A DNA stretch of 64,000 bases from Deltaproteobacteria bacterium (GCA_030694465.1 JAUXYJ010000055.1:62001-126000); one strand, 5' to 3'; shown: positions 15,901 to 24,822, counted from the first letter of the stretch. The notes: generated from the letters alone by a model not told the origin. A program made the numbers and translations.

Positions 15901-18154
15901 CGGGACGGGCTCAGGCCAGGGCTATGGCTCGGGTTCGGGGCGCATGGGTCGCAGCTACAACTCGCGTGGTCCCATGGTCTCGGGCGCGGTGTTGCGTCGC
16001 AATGGGATGCTCGCAGAGCTGGTGCGTGAACGGTTTCCGGCCACGCTGTTTGTGATGGCCGAGCGCCCCATCAGCCCGACTGGGACGACGGTGTTGGACT
16101 TTACGCTGGCCGACGCACTGACGACCTACCGAATCGAGGCGATCGCGTGGACCCGAGACGGCTGGACCGCAAGCGCACAGGTCGAAGCGCGCGTCGACCA
16201 AGACATCATCATCGATGCACCGGTGCCTCCGTTTGCTGTCGTCAACGATGAGATTAGGCTTCCAATTCGCGTGCAAAATCGCAGCGCGCAGGCCATGCGG
16301 CTCCGCGCGGTCATCGGCGCCGAAGGTGGGCTGCAATTGCGTGGCGGTCAGGGCGCCGAAATCGAGATCCCTGGTGGCGAGTCAAGAGAGATTATTACCG
16401 ACGTCGTGCCCAGCGCGCCCGGCAGAGGCAACGTCTTGGTGAGCGTAGTCGACGCGCGAACGGGCGCCGCGCTCGACAGCATCACGCGTGTGATGGATGT
16501 GCTCGCGCCTGCGCGTCCTGTGCGAACCGCGGTCGAAAACCTCGCCGATGGCAGGGTCTCGCTCACGCTCAATGTCCCCGCGGATGCCTCGTTTAGAGAC
16601 CTCGGAGTCTTGCGCGTGGCGCGCGCCGAGTCCCTCTTTGGCGACCCCGTCGGCTGGGTCGCATCCGAGCCGTCGTGGGCCGCGTGGTTGCTGGCGATGC
16701 TCAACCGGTCACCCACGACCGCGGAGCTCCGGGACAACCGCGAGATGCTCGCGCTGGCGCAATCGATGAGGCGCCGGAGCGGCGATCCAGGCGACATCGC
16801 GCGGAGAATCTCAGCGCTTTGGTCCAACACGGACATCACCGATCGCAGCCTACGTGGCTGGTTTGAGCAACTCACAACGAGGCAAGAAGCCATCGCACGC
16901 GCTGCTCGGACACGCAGATCCCGCGACATGAACACCAGCAACGCATTCAACGGGACCGAGCCGTCGATTCAGACCTTGGTGGGGCTCGCCGGAGCGTTTT
17001 CCGACACAAGCCGCCGCACCGCGCTGCGCCCCATGTTGCAAGCCTGCATCGACAGCGCGCGTCTGATCGTCGAGAACGAGACCGCGTCCGAGTCTGAGCC
17101 TGCGATCTATGCGCGCGCTGCTGCGGCGCTCGCGCTGACAGGGCCCGCACACAACGCCCGCGTCGCTGAGTTCTTGCGGCGCGCACAACGTGGCGAAGAA
17201 GACGGCTTTGGCGCTGGCGCCGAGCTGCTCTACGCCCACGAAGCCTCATCGAGCCTGTTTGTCACCGAGCCCATCAGCAACGGTCGCGCCCTCGAGGCGC
17301 TCGCGTCGCTCGGTGTAGCGTGGCTCGCTGAAGGCGATCGGCCCAAGGCATTTCGCGTGTTCTCTGCGCTCGCGCGGCGAACCTCGACCCTCAGCGGCTG
17401 GCCCGCAAGCGCTCGCGCCTTGGCCATGTTGCTCGCGCACAAGATCACTCAGCTGCCGCCCGACAACGCGGCGCCCCAGTCCGTGCATGTCTTGGTGGAT
17501 GGTCAACCGTTTGACCTCCCGCTGGTCCAGGGCGTCGCGGTCTTGATGGCGCGCCAGCTCTCGATGCCCGGACGTCACCAGATCGTCGTCGAGGTGCCCG
17601 AACACACCGTGCTGGTCGCACAGGCCGAGGCCCGATACGGTCGCCCGTGGTCCGTTCAGCCCATGCCAAGAGGCACGCTCGCCGTCTCGATTGACGGCGA
17701 AGTGGGCGCACGGGACGCAAGCTCTGCGTTCGTGATTCGCACGCAAAATCGCAGCCCACGCGTGCTGAGCTCTGCGCTCCTTGAGGTCGATATTCCTGCA
17801 GGAGCCGAGCTTGACCAGACCGCGCGTGACGAGCTGACCCGTCGGCTCGCTGCGCCTCCCGTGCTCACCGGTCGGACGCTCGCGCTGCGCTTGCGTCCGC
17901 TGCCCCCCGGAGGCTTCGTGCGCCTCCCGTTGAGCCTCCGTTGGAGCGTCAGCGGCACCTTGATGGGGCTCGGGCTCGGTGCGTACGGCGGCCCCGAGCT
18001 CGACGCACCAGTGCTCGTGGTTGCGCCTCGAAGCATCGTGATTCCCGACGACGGACCACAACCCTCGCGCCCCGATGCGCGCTCTCCCAGTGAGCGCAAC
18101 GCTGGACCCGAAGAGAATCCTGCCCCGACGGTCGACCCGGAGGAGGTGGAGTGA
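12926..18154 (+). CDS. Alpha-2-macroglobulin-like giant exported protein, no thioester (paralogue 1)
   Basis: A 1742-residue protein with a signal peptide (about 1-33, ending SPEADA). MG-type beta domains follow: MG2-like at about 172-270 (LLTDRQLYEPGETIHGW) and another at about 275-370 (VVNPGARVTGRASI). A helical insert holds LGGGEMTVAMLSASD and NVARRVARRKLV (about 770-800), then a GspG-like DPWGG...GPDRAVGTADDV segment (about 830-900). A Gly-rich stretch (about 964-1012) contains GEGTIGLG and GTIGHG. The A2M core (about 1035-1122) has DFTLADALTTYRIEAIAWT and DQDIIIDAPVPPFAVVNDE. The site of the thioester has no CxEQ. The helical half resembles an alpha-alpha thioester domain scaffold. The tail is acidic and Pro-rich. 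Likely a periplasmic or surface scaffold or inhibitor-like protein. It overlaps the next gene by one base. Confidence 0.83.
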   Translation: MKTRLRARPGASWSLVTLVALVGASVSPEADAQRRRPTPTPDNSDDDAEAPEGADGVPTRAPVGGVNRRTGLELELHGLLQTVRGRPLMLRGAVFEVRGLATLRALPGARLTVYELDEHSVRQAQPLGEGRAEASGRFSLAVTPRVRRIEIVAQEGRTERSWTYNVRLLDATRRDLLTDRQLYEPGETIHGWLRVLDAMSGAPLAGQSVEWSVGGERGTARLGQSRVVTSDGGVSHTTVTIPTSAPHGQVPIVAVVQGERVETTVQIGRRTVERVFANLVLSERVVNPGARVTGRASITTPSGTPVSHAQVEISINNRSLGSYVTDRDGVAEIAFNAPEYLTQPVSSVVIVLRAVHPAHGTINARTTLTIARVPFEVDAEIANGALVPEVPQSIFLSIRDPRGVAAPASTTVTVEGPAIAGGRFRGTVDRHGILAVPARLPRNSAAMHTEGPCEGHVATSFDITVESAIPLAARLCVRAHTKALVVPRVLTPAVQMGARLEVAIERSPTARTRSVAVELLSGSTRSNRTVLLSTIASPSENRVSFTLPSGYMGPLMVRARPVGGEGVSEETGAMDAVLVRPASSFNLSLALDRPVYHVRDPGHLTVTTPAGVQGGFVAVVARDLTMHAGEQPWHLRWLGGAIEEAVADPSTPDADRLIRSAMAALVNVDEEPQRAAPLVAPDQAQDDTGSENSEREGDLRDPFVGRDELIRRGIGETMTQIEQAVEQATGDREQRGVIAANGRDFDPAVIHHLLARETLSEENTRTLGGGEMTVAMLSASDRSFVFHNVARRVARRKLVQLLGSLAQFAESSRSARTEPVDRWMSRIAGENPGMLRDPWGGTFTLRRVQPGSETLAIHSRLSGWELVSPGPDRAVGTADDVKNPFERVVPQGTPYAIASGEDSLLASLAVLDPGLSVLSRIVAAYGRLAEAASEEQVGDVTSASSSESVVAARMAAPEMADSMGVSGYGMGGGGRGEGTIGLGRFGTIGHGSGTGSGQGYGSGSGRMGRSYNSRGPMVSGAVLRRNGMLAELVRERFPATLFVMAERPISPTGTTVLDFTLADALTTYRIEAIAWTRDGWTASAQVEARVDQDIIIDAPVPPFAVVNDEIRLPIRVQNRSAQAMRLRAVIGAEGGLQLRGGQGAEIEIPGGESREIITDVVPSAPGRGNVLVSVVDARTGAALDSITRVMDVLAPARPVRTAVENLADGRVSLTLNVPADASFRDLGVLRVARAESLFGDPVGWVASEPSWAAWLLAMLNRSPTTAELRDNREMLALAQSMRRRSGDPGDIARRISALWSNTDITDRSLRGWFEQLTTRQEAIARAARTRRSRDMNTSNAFNGTEPSIQTLVGLAGAFSDTSRRTALRPMLQACIDSARLIVENETASESEPAIYARAAAALALTGPAHNARVAEFLRRAQRGEEDGFGAGAELLYAHEASSSLFVTEPISNGRALEALASLGVAWLAEGDRPKAFRVFSALARRTSTLSGWPASARALAMLLAHKITQLPPDNAAPQSVHVLVDGQPFDLPLVQGVAVLMARQLSMPGRHQIVVEVPEHTVLVAQAEARYGRPWSVQPMPRGTLAVSIDGEVGARDASSAFVIRTQNRSPRVLSSALLEVDIPAGAELDQTARDELTRRLAAPPVLTGRTLALRLRPLPPGGFVRLPLSLRWSVSGTLMGLGLGAYGGPELDAPVLVVAPRSIVIPDDGPQPSRPDARSPSERNAGPEENPAPTVDPEEVE
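18141..18146 (+). promoter_or_regulatory. Shine-Dalgarno deciding the start of the second A2M-like gene
   Basis: A perfect AGGAGG lies seven bases before the ATG at 18154 but only four before the in-frame GTG at 18151. The ATG is therefore preferred. The site lies inside the last codons of paralogue 1, so the pair is translationally coupled. Confidence 0.65.
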
Positions 18155-21100
18155 TGAGCAAAATGACTAGTAAATTCACTGCACATTGGTCCCTTGCGCT
18201 CATCACCGCGTGCACGGCGGCGATCGTCTCGACGGATGCTCCGGGGCAGACCTTCGTGCGCCGCGTTGTGCGCGCAGGCGGTGTCACGGGCCTCGAGATG
18301 AGCATCGATGGGCCCACACACGGTGCGCGCGGCGCGACCTTGCGCTGGCAGCTCGCGGCCCACGAGGTCACAGGGCTCTCTGACCTACGCATCGCGGCCG
18401 GAGCGCGCGTGCGGGTGTTGTCTTCGCTTGAGCGTTCGCGCGCCGTCGCAGAGCTCACCGCGGACGCGCTCGGTCGCGTCGAGGCCTCGCTCGTGATCCC
18501 GGACGACGCGCCCAATCAGTTTCAAGTGGTGTTCGAGACCATCTCGCAGAGCAACATTCGTCGCCAGTTTGAGCTCGCTGTTCGCGTGGATTCTTCCAGA
18601 GAAATATCACTTCTCACCGCGCGAACGAGCTACCAAGTCAACGACAGCGTCCATGGCTGGGGGCAGGTTCGTTCGCGTGTGACTGGGCTACCGATCGCGA
18701 ACGCGAGCGTGACGCTCTCGCTGCTCGACCCGCGCGGTCGCCCTGCCGCTACACGGCTCACGCTCACGACCGACGCTCGCGGGATCTATCGCGGCGTATT
18801 CGAGAGCAAAATCACTGAGATTGGCACGTACCGACTGAGCGCTGAACATCGCTCCGAACACGACAGCGCGACGGCGCAACAGGCCCTCAGCGCGAGCCTC
18901 CCGACGCTGTCGCCGATCGTAGTCCGCGCCGCGGTTGCCCAAGGCATCGCTGCGCCGAGCAGCCGAGTACACGTCGAAGTGAGCGTGCGCACGGCAGATG
19001 GTCGGCCCGTGTCGCAAGCCCGCGTACAATCTCCGTTTATTCCACGCGTTCGAGGCGTCAGCGAGCAGCCCGCGGTGCTCACAGACACGCGCGGACGAGC
19101 GCACTTTGAGTTCGTCGCCCCAGAGATCGCCAACAACGCCGCGCTCCGCGACGTGTCCATCAACGTCTCAGCGGTCCGCGCCGGATTGGGCGCCGGCAAC
19201 GCGGTCGCGGCACTACGCATCGCACGCGCAGGCTTCTTTGGTGCGGCTTCGGTCGAAGGCCAGGCGCTCACAGAGGGCCTCGGTGGCCGCGTGTATGCGC
19301 GCGTCGTGGGCGTCGAGGGCGCACCCGCGGGCGCAGGGGTCGAGGTGCAACTCCAGGGGCGACGGATGGGCACCGTCCGTGGCACTACCGACGCGAACGG
19401 CGTGGCCGTTCTCGATGTAAACGTTCTGCCGATCGCGCGCGCCCCGCGTGTCGCAGCCCGGCCCAACCCAAACGCTGACGGCGAAGAGGGCGAGGCCGGC
19501 CCGCACGAAGACTCCTGCGGTGGATCGACGTCGACTGAGTTCTCGATGACCTTTGCCCTGGGCGGTGTCGTCGGTCACACCAGCGGATGCGTCCCGATCG
19601 AGCCAGACGCGACGCTGCGTGTCCGCGTGCGCGAAGGCGCGTTGGCGCACCCAGGCCAAGAGCTCCACGTGCAGCTCCAGCGCGCTGCGTCGGTGGCTCG
19701 CACGCCCGTTCAGATCGCGTTGTTGGCGGTTGATGGAGGCAATAGCTTTCCGATCACCGCGACGATCGCGGCGGCGGGAGCAAACGAGGCCGTCTTGCGC
19801 GTCCCCGCGGGCGCAACCGGCCTGCTTTTGGTCCGAGCGCGTCCCTTGTTCGGTCCTCGTGGCGTCCCCATCCTCGGCGGAACGGCCGCGCTCTGGAGCT
19901 ACAACGGACAACGCGCGCCGCTCCAGATTTCTCAGGCAAATGGCCGCTCGATTCGCGTTGAGGCCGGGAGCGCAGAGGGCCTCGCGGCCACCGTCGCCGT
20001 GATGCCCAGCGAACAATCCGAGGCGCTCTACACCATGCTCGACCGCGAAGATCGCAACGCGGGTCTTGGCGATCTTCGGGTTGATTTTGCGAGCGCGACC
20101 GAGGCGCTCATCGCGGGCGCCGTCGCGGCTCGAACACCGCGCGATCAGAGCGTCCCCTCGCTCTTGCGAAACAACCGCTTGGTGGAGCTGCCTGCCCCCG
20201 AGAGCCCCGCGGCGCACGGGATCCTCAGGGATCCGGTCCGGTCCGCGGCGCGGTTTGTCGAAGGTCGCTTGGCCCTCATCTTTCGGAGCATCGAGACCTA
20301 CGTGGCCTCTCACGTCCGAGGGCAGCGCGCTGACGTCGCGCAACGCATCGGAAATCGTTGGGAATTCAACCGCGAAATCTTCGACGCCATCGTCAATGGG
20401 AGCGGCGAAGACACCAGCGGCGGTGCCCGCAATCTCGGCGGCGGCGCCCTCACCATCGACGACCTTCGGAGGCTCGACACCGCGTTTACCTTCGACAACG
20501 TCGCCAAGCGAATCACGCGCCGTCGGATGTTCTCGTCCCTCGTCGCGCTGCGGCAATTCGTTAACCAACATGCGCTCGATCTGCGCTGGTCGTGGCGCGG
20601 CGACCCGACGGTGTGGCTCACTCGCCTTGAGGCAGGCTCAGAAGACCTCGAAGACGAAAATGGCAACCGCCAAGAGTTGTCCGCCACGGACCTCATCGAT
20701 GGCTGGGGCAACCGTTTTGCGCTGCGTCCCGTGCGCGGGCGAGCACGGTTTGGGTTTCTCTCGCCCGTCCCCGGCTACGAGCTTGTCAGCGCAGGCCCCG
20801 ATGAGCGCATGGGGACCGCGGACGACATCGCGGACCCCTTCGCGCGCGTGTTGCCCTCAGGCGGCGCGTACGCACGCGCCGTAGACGAAGACGGGCTCGT
20901 CGCGCGACTCCGCGGTGTCGAGCTCGGTCGCGCAACCATCGCGCGGCTGTCCTCGGTCTTTGACCTCGAGGTCGACATCGATGGCGGCGACGACGAGTCT
21001 GGATCAGACCGCGAGAGCACCCCGAGCGCGCCCGTGTGGACCGCGATTCCGAGACGATTTGCAGTAGATCCGTTTGCTCTCGCGATCTTGCGCCCTGCGT

Positions 21101-23172
21101 ATAGTGCTCCGGCGATCGTGCACGAAGTCGCCGCGCTCAACGCCGTGAGCGAGGTGCCCATCCACGTCGACGACGAGCCCCGCACGTGGGCCGCGGTCGT
21201 CTATGCCTACGCACCTGACGGGACCCTGACCTTTGCGCGCCGCGCGTTTACTGCCGGAACGCCCATCCTTATCTCACTCCCGATCGCCCCTCGCATCGAC
21301 GAGCTGCGATCCACCCTCCCGCGGCTGCGCATGGGCGAGCCCCTTGAGGTCCTCGCGACCGTCACGAGCCTCTCGGATTTTCCCCAGCAACTGAGCACCC
21401 ACGTGAGCACCACGGGCTCTGTGCAGGCCTCGTCTCCGGCCTCGCTGACCCTCGCTCCCGGTGAGAGCTCCGAGGTGCGAGTCCAGATCCGTGCAGCGAC
21501 GGTGGGCCTCGGCACGCTGGACCTCCAAGTGCACGACAGCGCCGGCCAAGCGCTGCGTCACGCGTCGGCCTCGCTGCTCGCAGACGTCGGCGGGCTCGGT
21601 GTGCGCAATGACAGCATGGCCTCGGGGGTCGGTTCGCTCGATCTTGTGAGCGAAATTCCAGCCAATGCACGCGCAGTCAGCGCTCGCCTCGTGCTCTCTT
21701 CGGCCGCGGGTCTCGCCGATGATCCCGAGCTTGATCGCACCCGCCGAGTCGACCCGGCGCTCATCGCGTGGTCTTACACGCTCGCCGGTCGCGAGGTACC
21801 TCACGCGCTCCAAGACCAGCTGCTCGCGGCTCAACAATCCAACGGCGCGGTTAGGACACCGACCGAGTTTCTCCACACCTCGTCGCCGCTCCTCTCGACC
21901 GCGTGTGCCCTCGTCGTGTGGGCGGCCGCCAGCGAAGACGACCGACAGACCCAAGCGGCGCTCGCGCGCGCTCGCAACGCCATCCGACGTCTCAGAACCC
22001 CCATCGCTGACCTAGACAGCGCTGCGGGGCTTCTTCGTGCCGAAGCCGCGGCACTCGCGGCGCTCGCTACCGGTGCGCCCTCCACAGGCTCGGGCGACCG
22101 TGACATCGTCGCGCAGACCATCGAGCAGATGCGGGTGAGTCTTCGCACGGCAGGGGAGTCGTTTTCTCAGCAACCTACCTTGCTCGCACGCGCCGCTGCC
22201 GCACTGCTCTTGGCCGACGCGCGTGACGTCCGTGGTCGCCAGTTCTTTGAGCGCGCCAAGGCCTCCATCGTAGATCAGGGCGCGCGTGGCGCTCTGGTCG
22301 CCGCGGGCGAGGGACGCGGAGACATGAGCGAGGTGCTCGCGGGCACCGCGGCCATGGCCATCGCTGCTCAGCAGCTCGGAGACACCGCCCTCTCGCGTCG
22401 GCTGGCCACAGGGCTCGCATTGCGCGGTCACCTCGCAATGCGAGCCGGCGGTGAGACGGTGTTTTGGCTCCTCGCAGACGCCGCATTCGCAGTGTTTGGT
22501 CTCGATTCTGTCGAATCCATTCAGCTCAACGTCAATGGCACACGCGTCGCAGCGGAGCTTCGCAATGGCTCGGCGAGTGTCCCAATGCCCAATGTTCGCG
22601 CTGGATCAACACAGCACATTCGCGTGAGCGCGACGCCCGCGACCGCGACGCTCTTCGCTCGCTGGGAGGCCGTCTACGACCAAGACGTCGCCTCGCGGCA
22701 AGACACTCCCGTCGCGCTGTCGATCAGCGGTGACGTGGGCTACACCGCAGAAAACGCCGCGCTCGAGCTCGCCGTCACAAACCCCTCCAGCGCCGCGCTC
22801 CATCGCGTCGTGATAGAGTTGCAGCTTCCCGCAGGCTCAGTCCTGGATCGCACCGCGCTGCAGCAGCTGCGGTCCCGAGACAACGTGTCGCAGGTCGAGC
22901 TGCGGGACGGCGGCCTGCTCCGCGTGGTGCTCAACACCCTGCCATCCTCGCAGACCTTTAATCTACCGCTCGCATTGCAGTGGATGGTGAGCGGCACGAT
23001 CCGCGGTCTCAGGGCGGTGGCCTATCTCGAAGATCGCCCCACGCGATGGACCGTGCTCCCCGATCGCGTGATCGAGCTCCGGGCTCGTCCCGCGACGGCG
23101 CAAGAGGGCCCTTCCACAGCGCCCGCAGCGCCCGCAGCGCCCGAGCCGCCGGGTGACGAAGAAGTCGACTGA
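18154..23172 (+). CDS. Alpha-2-macroglobulin-like giant exported protein, no thioester (paralogue 2)
   Basis: A 1672-residue protein with a signal peptide (about 1-35). It repeats the plan of its upstream neighbour: MG2-like domain at about 150 (ISLLTARTSYQVNDSVHGW), the shared block LGGGALTIDDLRRLD then NVAKRITRRRMF (about 765-795), and the GspG-like segment DGWGNRF...GPDERMGTADDIADPF (about 847-900). The Gly-rich GEGTIGLG region is missing, and the A2M core is more divergent (about 1000-1080, with RIDELRSTLPRLRMGEPLEV). No CxEQ thioester is present. Both proteins end in an acidic tail (here PGDEEVD, upstream DPEEVE). The strongest reading is tandem duplication followed by loss of parts in this copy. 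The two products may form a pair. Function unknown beyond the family link. Confidence 0.8.
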   Translation: MSKMTSKFTAHWSLALITACTAAIVSTDAPGQTFVRRVVRAGGVTGLEMSIDGPTHGARGATLRWQLAAHEVTGLSDLRIAAGARVRVLSSLERSRAVAELTADALGRVEASLVIPDDAPNQFQVVFETISQSNIRRQFELAVRVDSSREISLLTARTSYQVNDSVHGWGQVRSRVTGLPIANASVTLSLLDPRGRPAATRLTLTTDARGIYRGVFESKITEIGTYRLSAEHRSEHDSATAQQALSASLPTLSPIVVRAAVAQGIAAPSSRVHVEVSVRTADGRPVSQARVQSPFIPRVRGVSEQPAVLTDTRGRAHFEFVAPEIANNAALRDVSINVSAVRAGLGAGNAVAALRIARAGFFGAASVEGQALTEGLGGRVYARVVGVEGAPAGAGVEVQLQGRRMGTVRGTTDANGVAVLDVNVLPIARAPRVAARPNPNADGEEGEAGPHEDSCGGSTSTEFSMTFALGGVVGHTSGCVPIEPDATLRVRVREGALAHPGQELHVQLQRAASVARTPVQIALLAVDGGNSFPITATIAAAGANEAVLRVPAGATGLLLVRARPLFGPRGVPILGGTAALWSYNGQRAPLQISQANGRSIRVEAGSAEGLAATVAVMPSEQSEALYTMLDREDRNAGLGDLRVDFASATEALIAGAVAARTPRDQSVPSLLRNNRLVELPAPESPAAHGILRDPVRSAARFVEGRLALIFRSIETYVASHVRGQRADVAQRIGNRWEFNREIFDAIVNGSGEDTSGGARNLGGGALTIDDLRRLDTAFTFDNVAKRITRRRMFSSLVALRQFVNQHALDLRWSWRGDPTVWLTRLEAGSEDLEDENGNRQELSATDLIDGWGNRFALRPVRGRARFGFLSPVPGYELVSAGPDERMGTADDIADPFARVLPSGGAYARAVDEDGLVARLRGVELGRATIARLSSVFDLEVDIDGGDDESGSDRESTPSAPVWTAIPRRFAVDPFALAILRPAYSAPAIVHEVAALNAVSEVPIHVDDEPRTWAAVVYAYAPDGTLTFARRAFTAGTPILISLPIAPRIDELRSTLPRLRMGEPLEVLATVTSLSDFPQQLSTHVSTTGSVQASSPASLTLAPGESSEVRVQIRAATVGLGTLDLQVHDSAGQALRHASASLLADVGGLGVRNDSMASGVGSLDLVSEIPANARAVSARLVLSSAAGLADDPELDRTRRVDPALIAWSYTLAGREVPHALQDQLLAAQQSNGAVRTPTEFLHTSSPLLSTACALVVWAAASEDDRQTQAALARARNAIRRLRTPIADLDSAAGLLRAEAAALAALATGAPSTGSGDRDIVAQTIEQMRVSLRTAGESFSQQPTLLARAAAALLLADARDVRGRQFFERAKASIVDQGARGALVAAGEGRGDMSEVLAGTAAMAIAAQQLGDTALSRRLATGLALRGHLAMRAGGETVFWLLADAAFAVFGLDSVESIQLNVNGTRVAAELRNGSASVPMPNVRAGSTQHIRVSATPATATLFARWEAVYDQDVASRQDTPVALSISGDVGYTAENAALELAVTNPSSAALHRVVIELQLPAGSVLDRTALQQLRSRDNVSQVELRDGGLLRVVLNTLPSSQTFNLPLALQWMVSGTIRGLRAVAYLEDRPTRWTVLPDRVIELRARPATAQEGPSTAPAAPAAPEPPGDEEVD

Positions 23173-23213
23173 GCGTTCGCCAACTGCGCGGGTTCTGGCA
23201 AACTCAGGCCCCT

Positions 23214-23795
23214 GTGAAGTCCCTGCGAACGCTCGCCGCCGCGGCAACCCTTGCGATGTCAATCGTTGTGACCGCAACCGTTGCGACCGCAACCACCGTC
23301 GTGCCGATTACGGTCGAAGCCCTCGCGGCGCAGTCCGACGTCGTCGCAGAGGTGCTCGTGCTTCGCACCCACAGCGCGTGGGATCACGGCCTGATCGTGA
23401 CCGATGTCGAGCTGAGCGTGCAGCAGTGGATCAAGGGCGCGCAGACCACCAACATGCCCATGGTGCTGCGCACACCCGGAGGCACCGTGGGCAACATCGG
23501 TCAGGTAATTCCCGGGGTTCCGTCGCTTCACTCGGGTGACCGCGTGGTGGTCTTTCTTACCCGCGCGGACGGTCGCAACCATGGCCATTACTACCTCACA
23601 CACTTGACCGCTTCGATCCTTCCGGTGGTGGCTACAAGCCCGGTGGCTCCCAGCGGGCCCACAGCTCCAGCGCTCGTAAGGCCCGCCCCGCTCGGGATGA
23701 TCACCGAGTCAACACCTCGCGCGTTGACTGGGTTTTCTCGCGCAGGGTTGACGTTGGATCAGCTCCGATTGCTTCTCCAGCGGGGCTCGCGATGA
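23214..23795 (+). CDS. Exported protein of unknown function, partner of the matrixin
   Basis: The GTG start gives a 193-residue product with an N-terminal signal peptide (MKSLRTLAAAATLAMSIVV, cleavage near ATA/TTV). The mature domain is beta-rich, with ALAAQSDVVAEVLVL, a DVELSVQQWIKG strand and GDRVVVFLT. I know this type of small protein from myxobacterial genomes, where it is found just before a matrixin-type protease, but its biochemistry is not established. Here too it overlaps the matrixin gene by 4 bases (ATGA). A role as a chaperone, inhibitor or substrate of that protease is inference from coupling alone. Confidence 0.72.
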   Translation: MKSLRTLAAAATLAMSIVVTATVATATTVVPITVEALAAQSDVVAEVLVLRTHSAWDHGLIVTDVELSVQQWIKGAQTTNMPMVLRTPGGTVGNIGQVIPGVPSLHSGDRVVVFLTRADGRNHGHYYLTHLTASILPVVATSPVAPSGPTAPALVRPAPLGMITESTPRALTGFSRAGLTLDQLRLLLQRGSR

Positions 23796-24727
23796 GGGCA
23801 CGTGTGCTCGCGCAAGCGGCGCTCTTGTTGGGCCTCACGGCAATGAGCTCAAGCGCTGACGCGTGGTGCCGCTTGACCACTCGCCGCGCCTCCGTGATCG
23901 GTGAGTGCTCTTCGAACGGCGAGCAGCTGATGTGGTGCTCGGGCTGCAGTGGCATGTCGCCGTCGATCGAAGACCTCCCCGCAGAGTTGTCCCTCGAGAC
24001 CTTCTCAATGGAGGCCACCGCGGCGACCCTGCGTTGGGCCGGCGTCCAGTGTCCTGGTGATCTCATGGATCCGCCTGCGTTTGAGCTGCGAATCATTGAG
24101 CCGACGCGGGTCCGTTCGGGGCTCAATCGCACGGGCTCCAACGCGAACGCTCTCTGGTTTAACTCCGAGTGGCGGAGCGACGCGCTTCATCGAAGCAACA
24201 CCATCGCGATCACCATCGTGAGCTTTGACACCGCCACAGGCGCGATCCTCGACGCAGACATCGAGTTTAATCTTCGCTCCGAAATCAACCCAGACGGGAT
24301 GGTCTTTGGCACCGGCGATCCCACGCCGGGCACCGCAGATCTCGGAACGATCCTCACCCACGAGATGGGCCACGCGCTCGGTATGGGCCACAGTGAGTTC
24401 GAGCGAGCCGTCATGTTTCCCACGGCAGGCACCGGCGAGCGGCGCAACACCCCCACCGAAGACGACACCGCGGGGCTCTGTGACATCTACCCGCTGCTCG
24501 CGACCGAGCGTCGCCCACAATGCGATCCTCCCGGCGCGACACGGCGCCCTGACCTCGTCTGCAACCCGGTCCCCTACGGCGGCTTAGCGCCCTCCAACGA
24601 CGGCGGAAGAGTCCTTGGAGGCTGCTCGGTGCCCTCCGTCAGACCAGCCTCAGTCCCAACGTCTGCGCTCTACCTCGTAGCGGTCGCGCTCTCAGCGCTC
24701 GTGCTCCGCAAGCGCAAACCCCGCTGA
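23792..24727 (+). CDS. Matrixin-family (M10) metalloprotease with MYXO-CTERM-like tail
   Basis: A 311-residue protein with a signal peptide (about 1-25, ending SSSADA). The zinc motif HExxHxxGxxH is complete at residues 190-200 (HEMGHALGMGH), with Glu191 as the catalytic base; VMFPT follows as the Met-turn region. The C-terminus has Gly-Cys (Cys278), a short spacer, a hydrophobic stretch (LYLVAVALSALVL) and a basic end (RKRKPR). That pattern is the MYXO-CTERM/type II-linked sorting signal, so the protease is probably displayed on the surface through its Cys. It is translationally coupled to the small exported protein upstream. Residues 25-60 hold four Cys, likely two disulfides. Confidence 0.87.
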   Translation: MRARVLAQAALLLGLTAMSSSADAWCRLTTRRASVIGECSSNGEQLMWCSGCSGMSPSIEDLPAELSLETFSMEATAATLRWAGVQCPGDLMDPPAFELRIIEPTRVRSGLNRTGSNANALWFNSEWRSDALHRSNTIAITIVSFDTATGAILDADIEFNLRSEINPDGMVFGTGDPTPGTADLGTILTHEMGHALGMGHSEFERAVMFPTAGTGERRNTPTEDDTAGLCDIYPLLATERRPQCDPPGATRRPDLVCNPVPYGGLAPSNDGGRVLGGCSVPSVRPASVPTSALYLVAVALSALVLRKRKPR

Positions 24728-24808
24728 CGCTCTCGGGCCCCTCTCTCAGGCCACCTAAGGGGTGCGAACACCGGGCAACACTCCCGCGGAGGGCTGACCA
24801 CTCCGCCA

Positions 24809-24822
24809 GCCGGTCGACCGGC
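24809..24822. promoter_or_regulatory. Perfect 14-bp palindrome upstream of the sigma factor gene
   Basis: The sequence GCCGGTCGACCGGC reads the same on both strands. It lies about 80 bases after the matrixin stop and 200 before the sigma factor start. It could be an operator or the stem of a loopless structure; nothing else marks it. Confidence 0.3.

Noticed and set aside
19213..20571. 452-codon minus-strand frame
   Set aside because: Antisense of the second A2M-like gene, with the same shadow composition.
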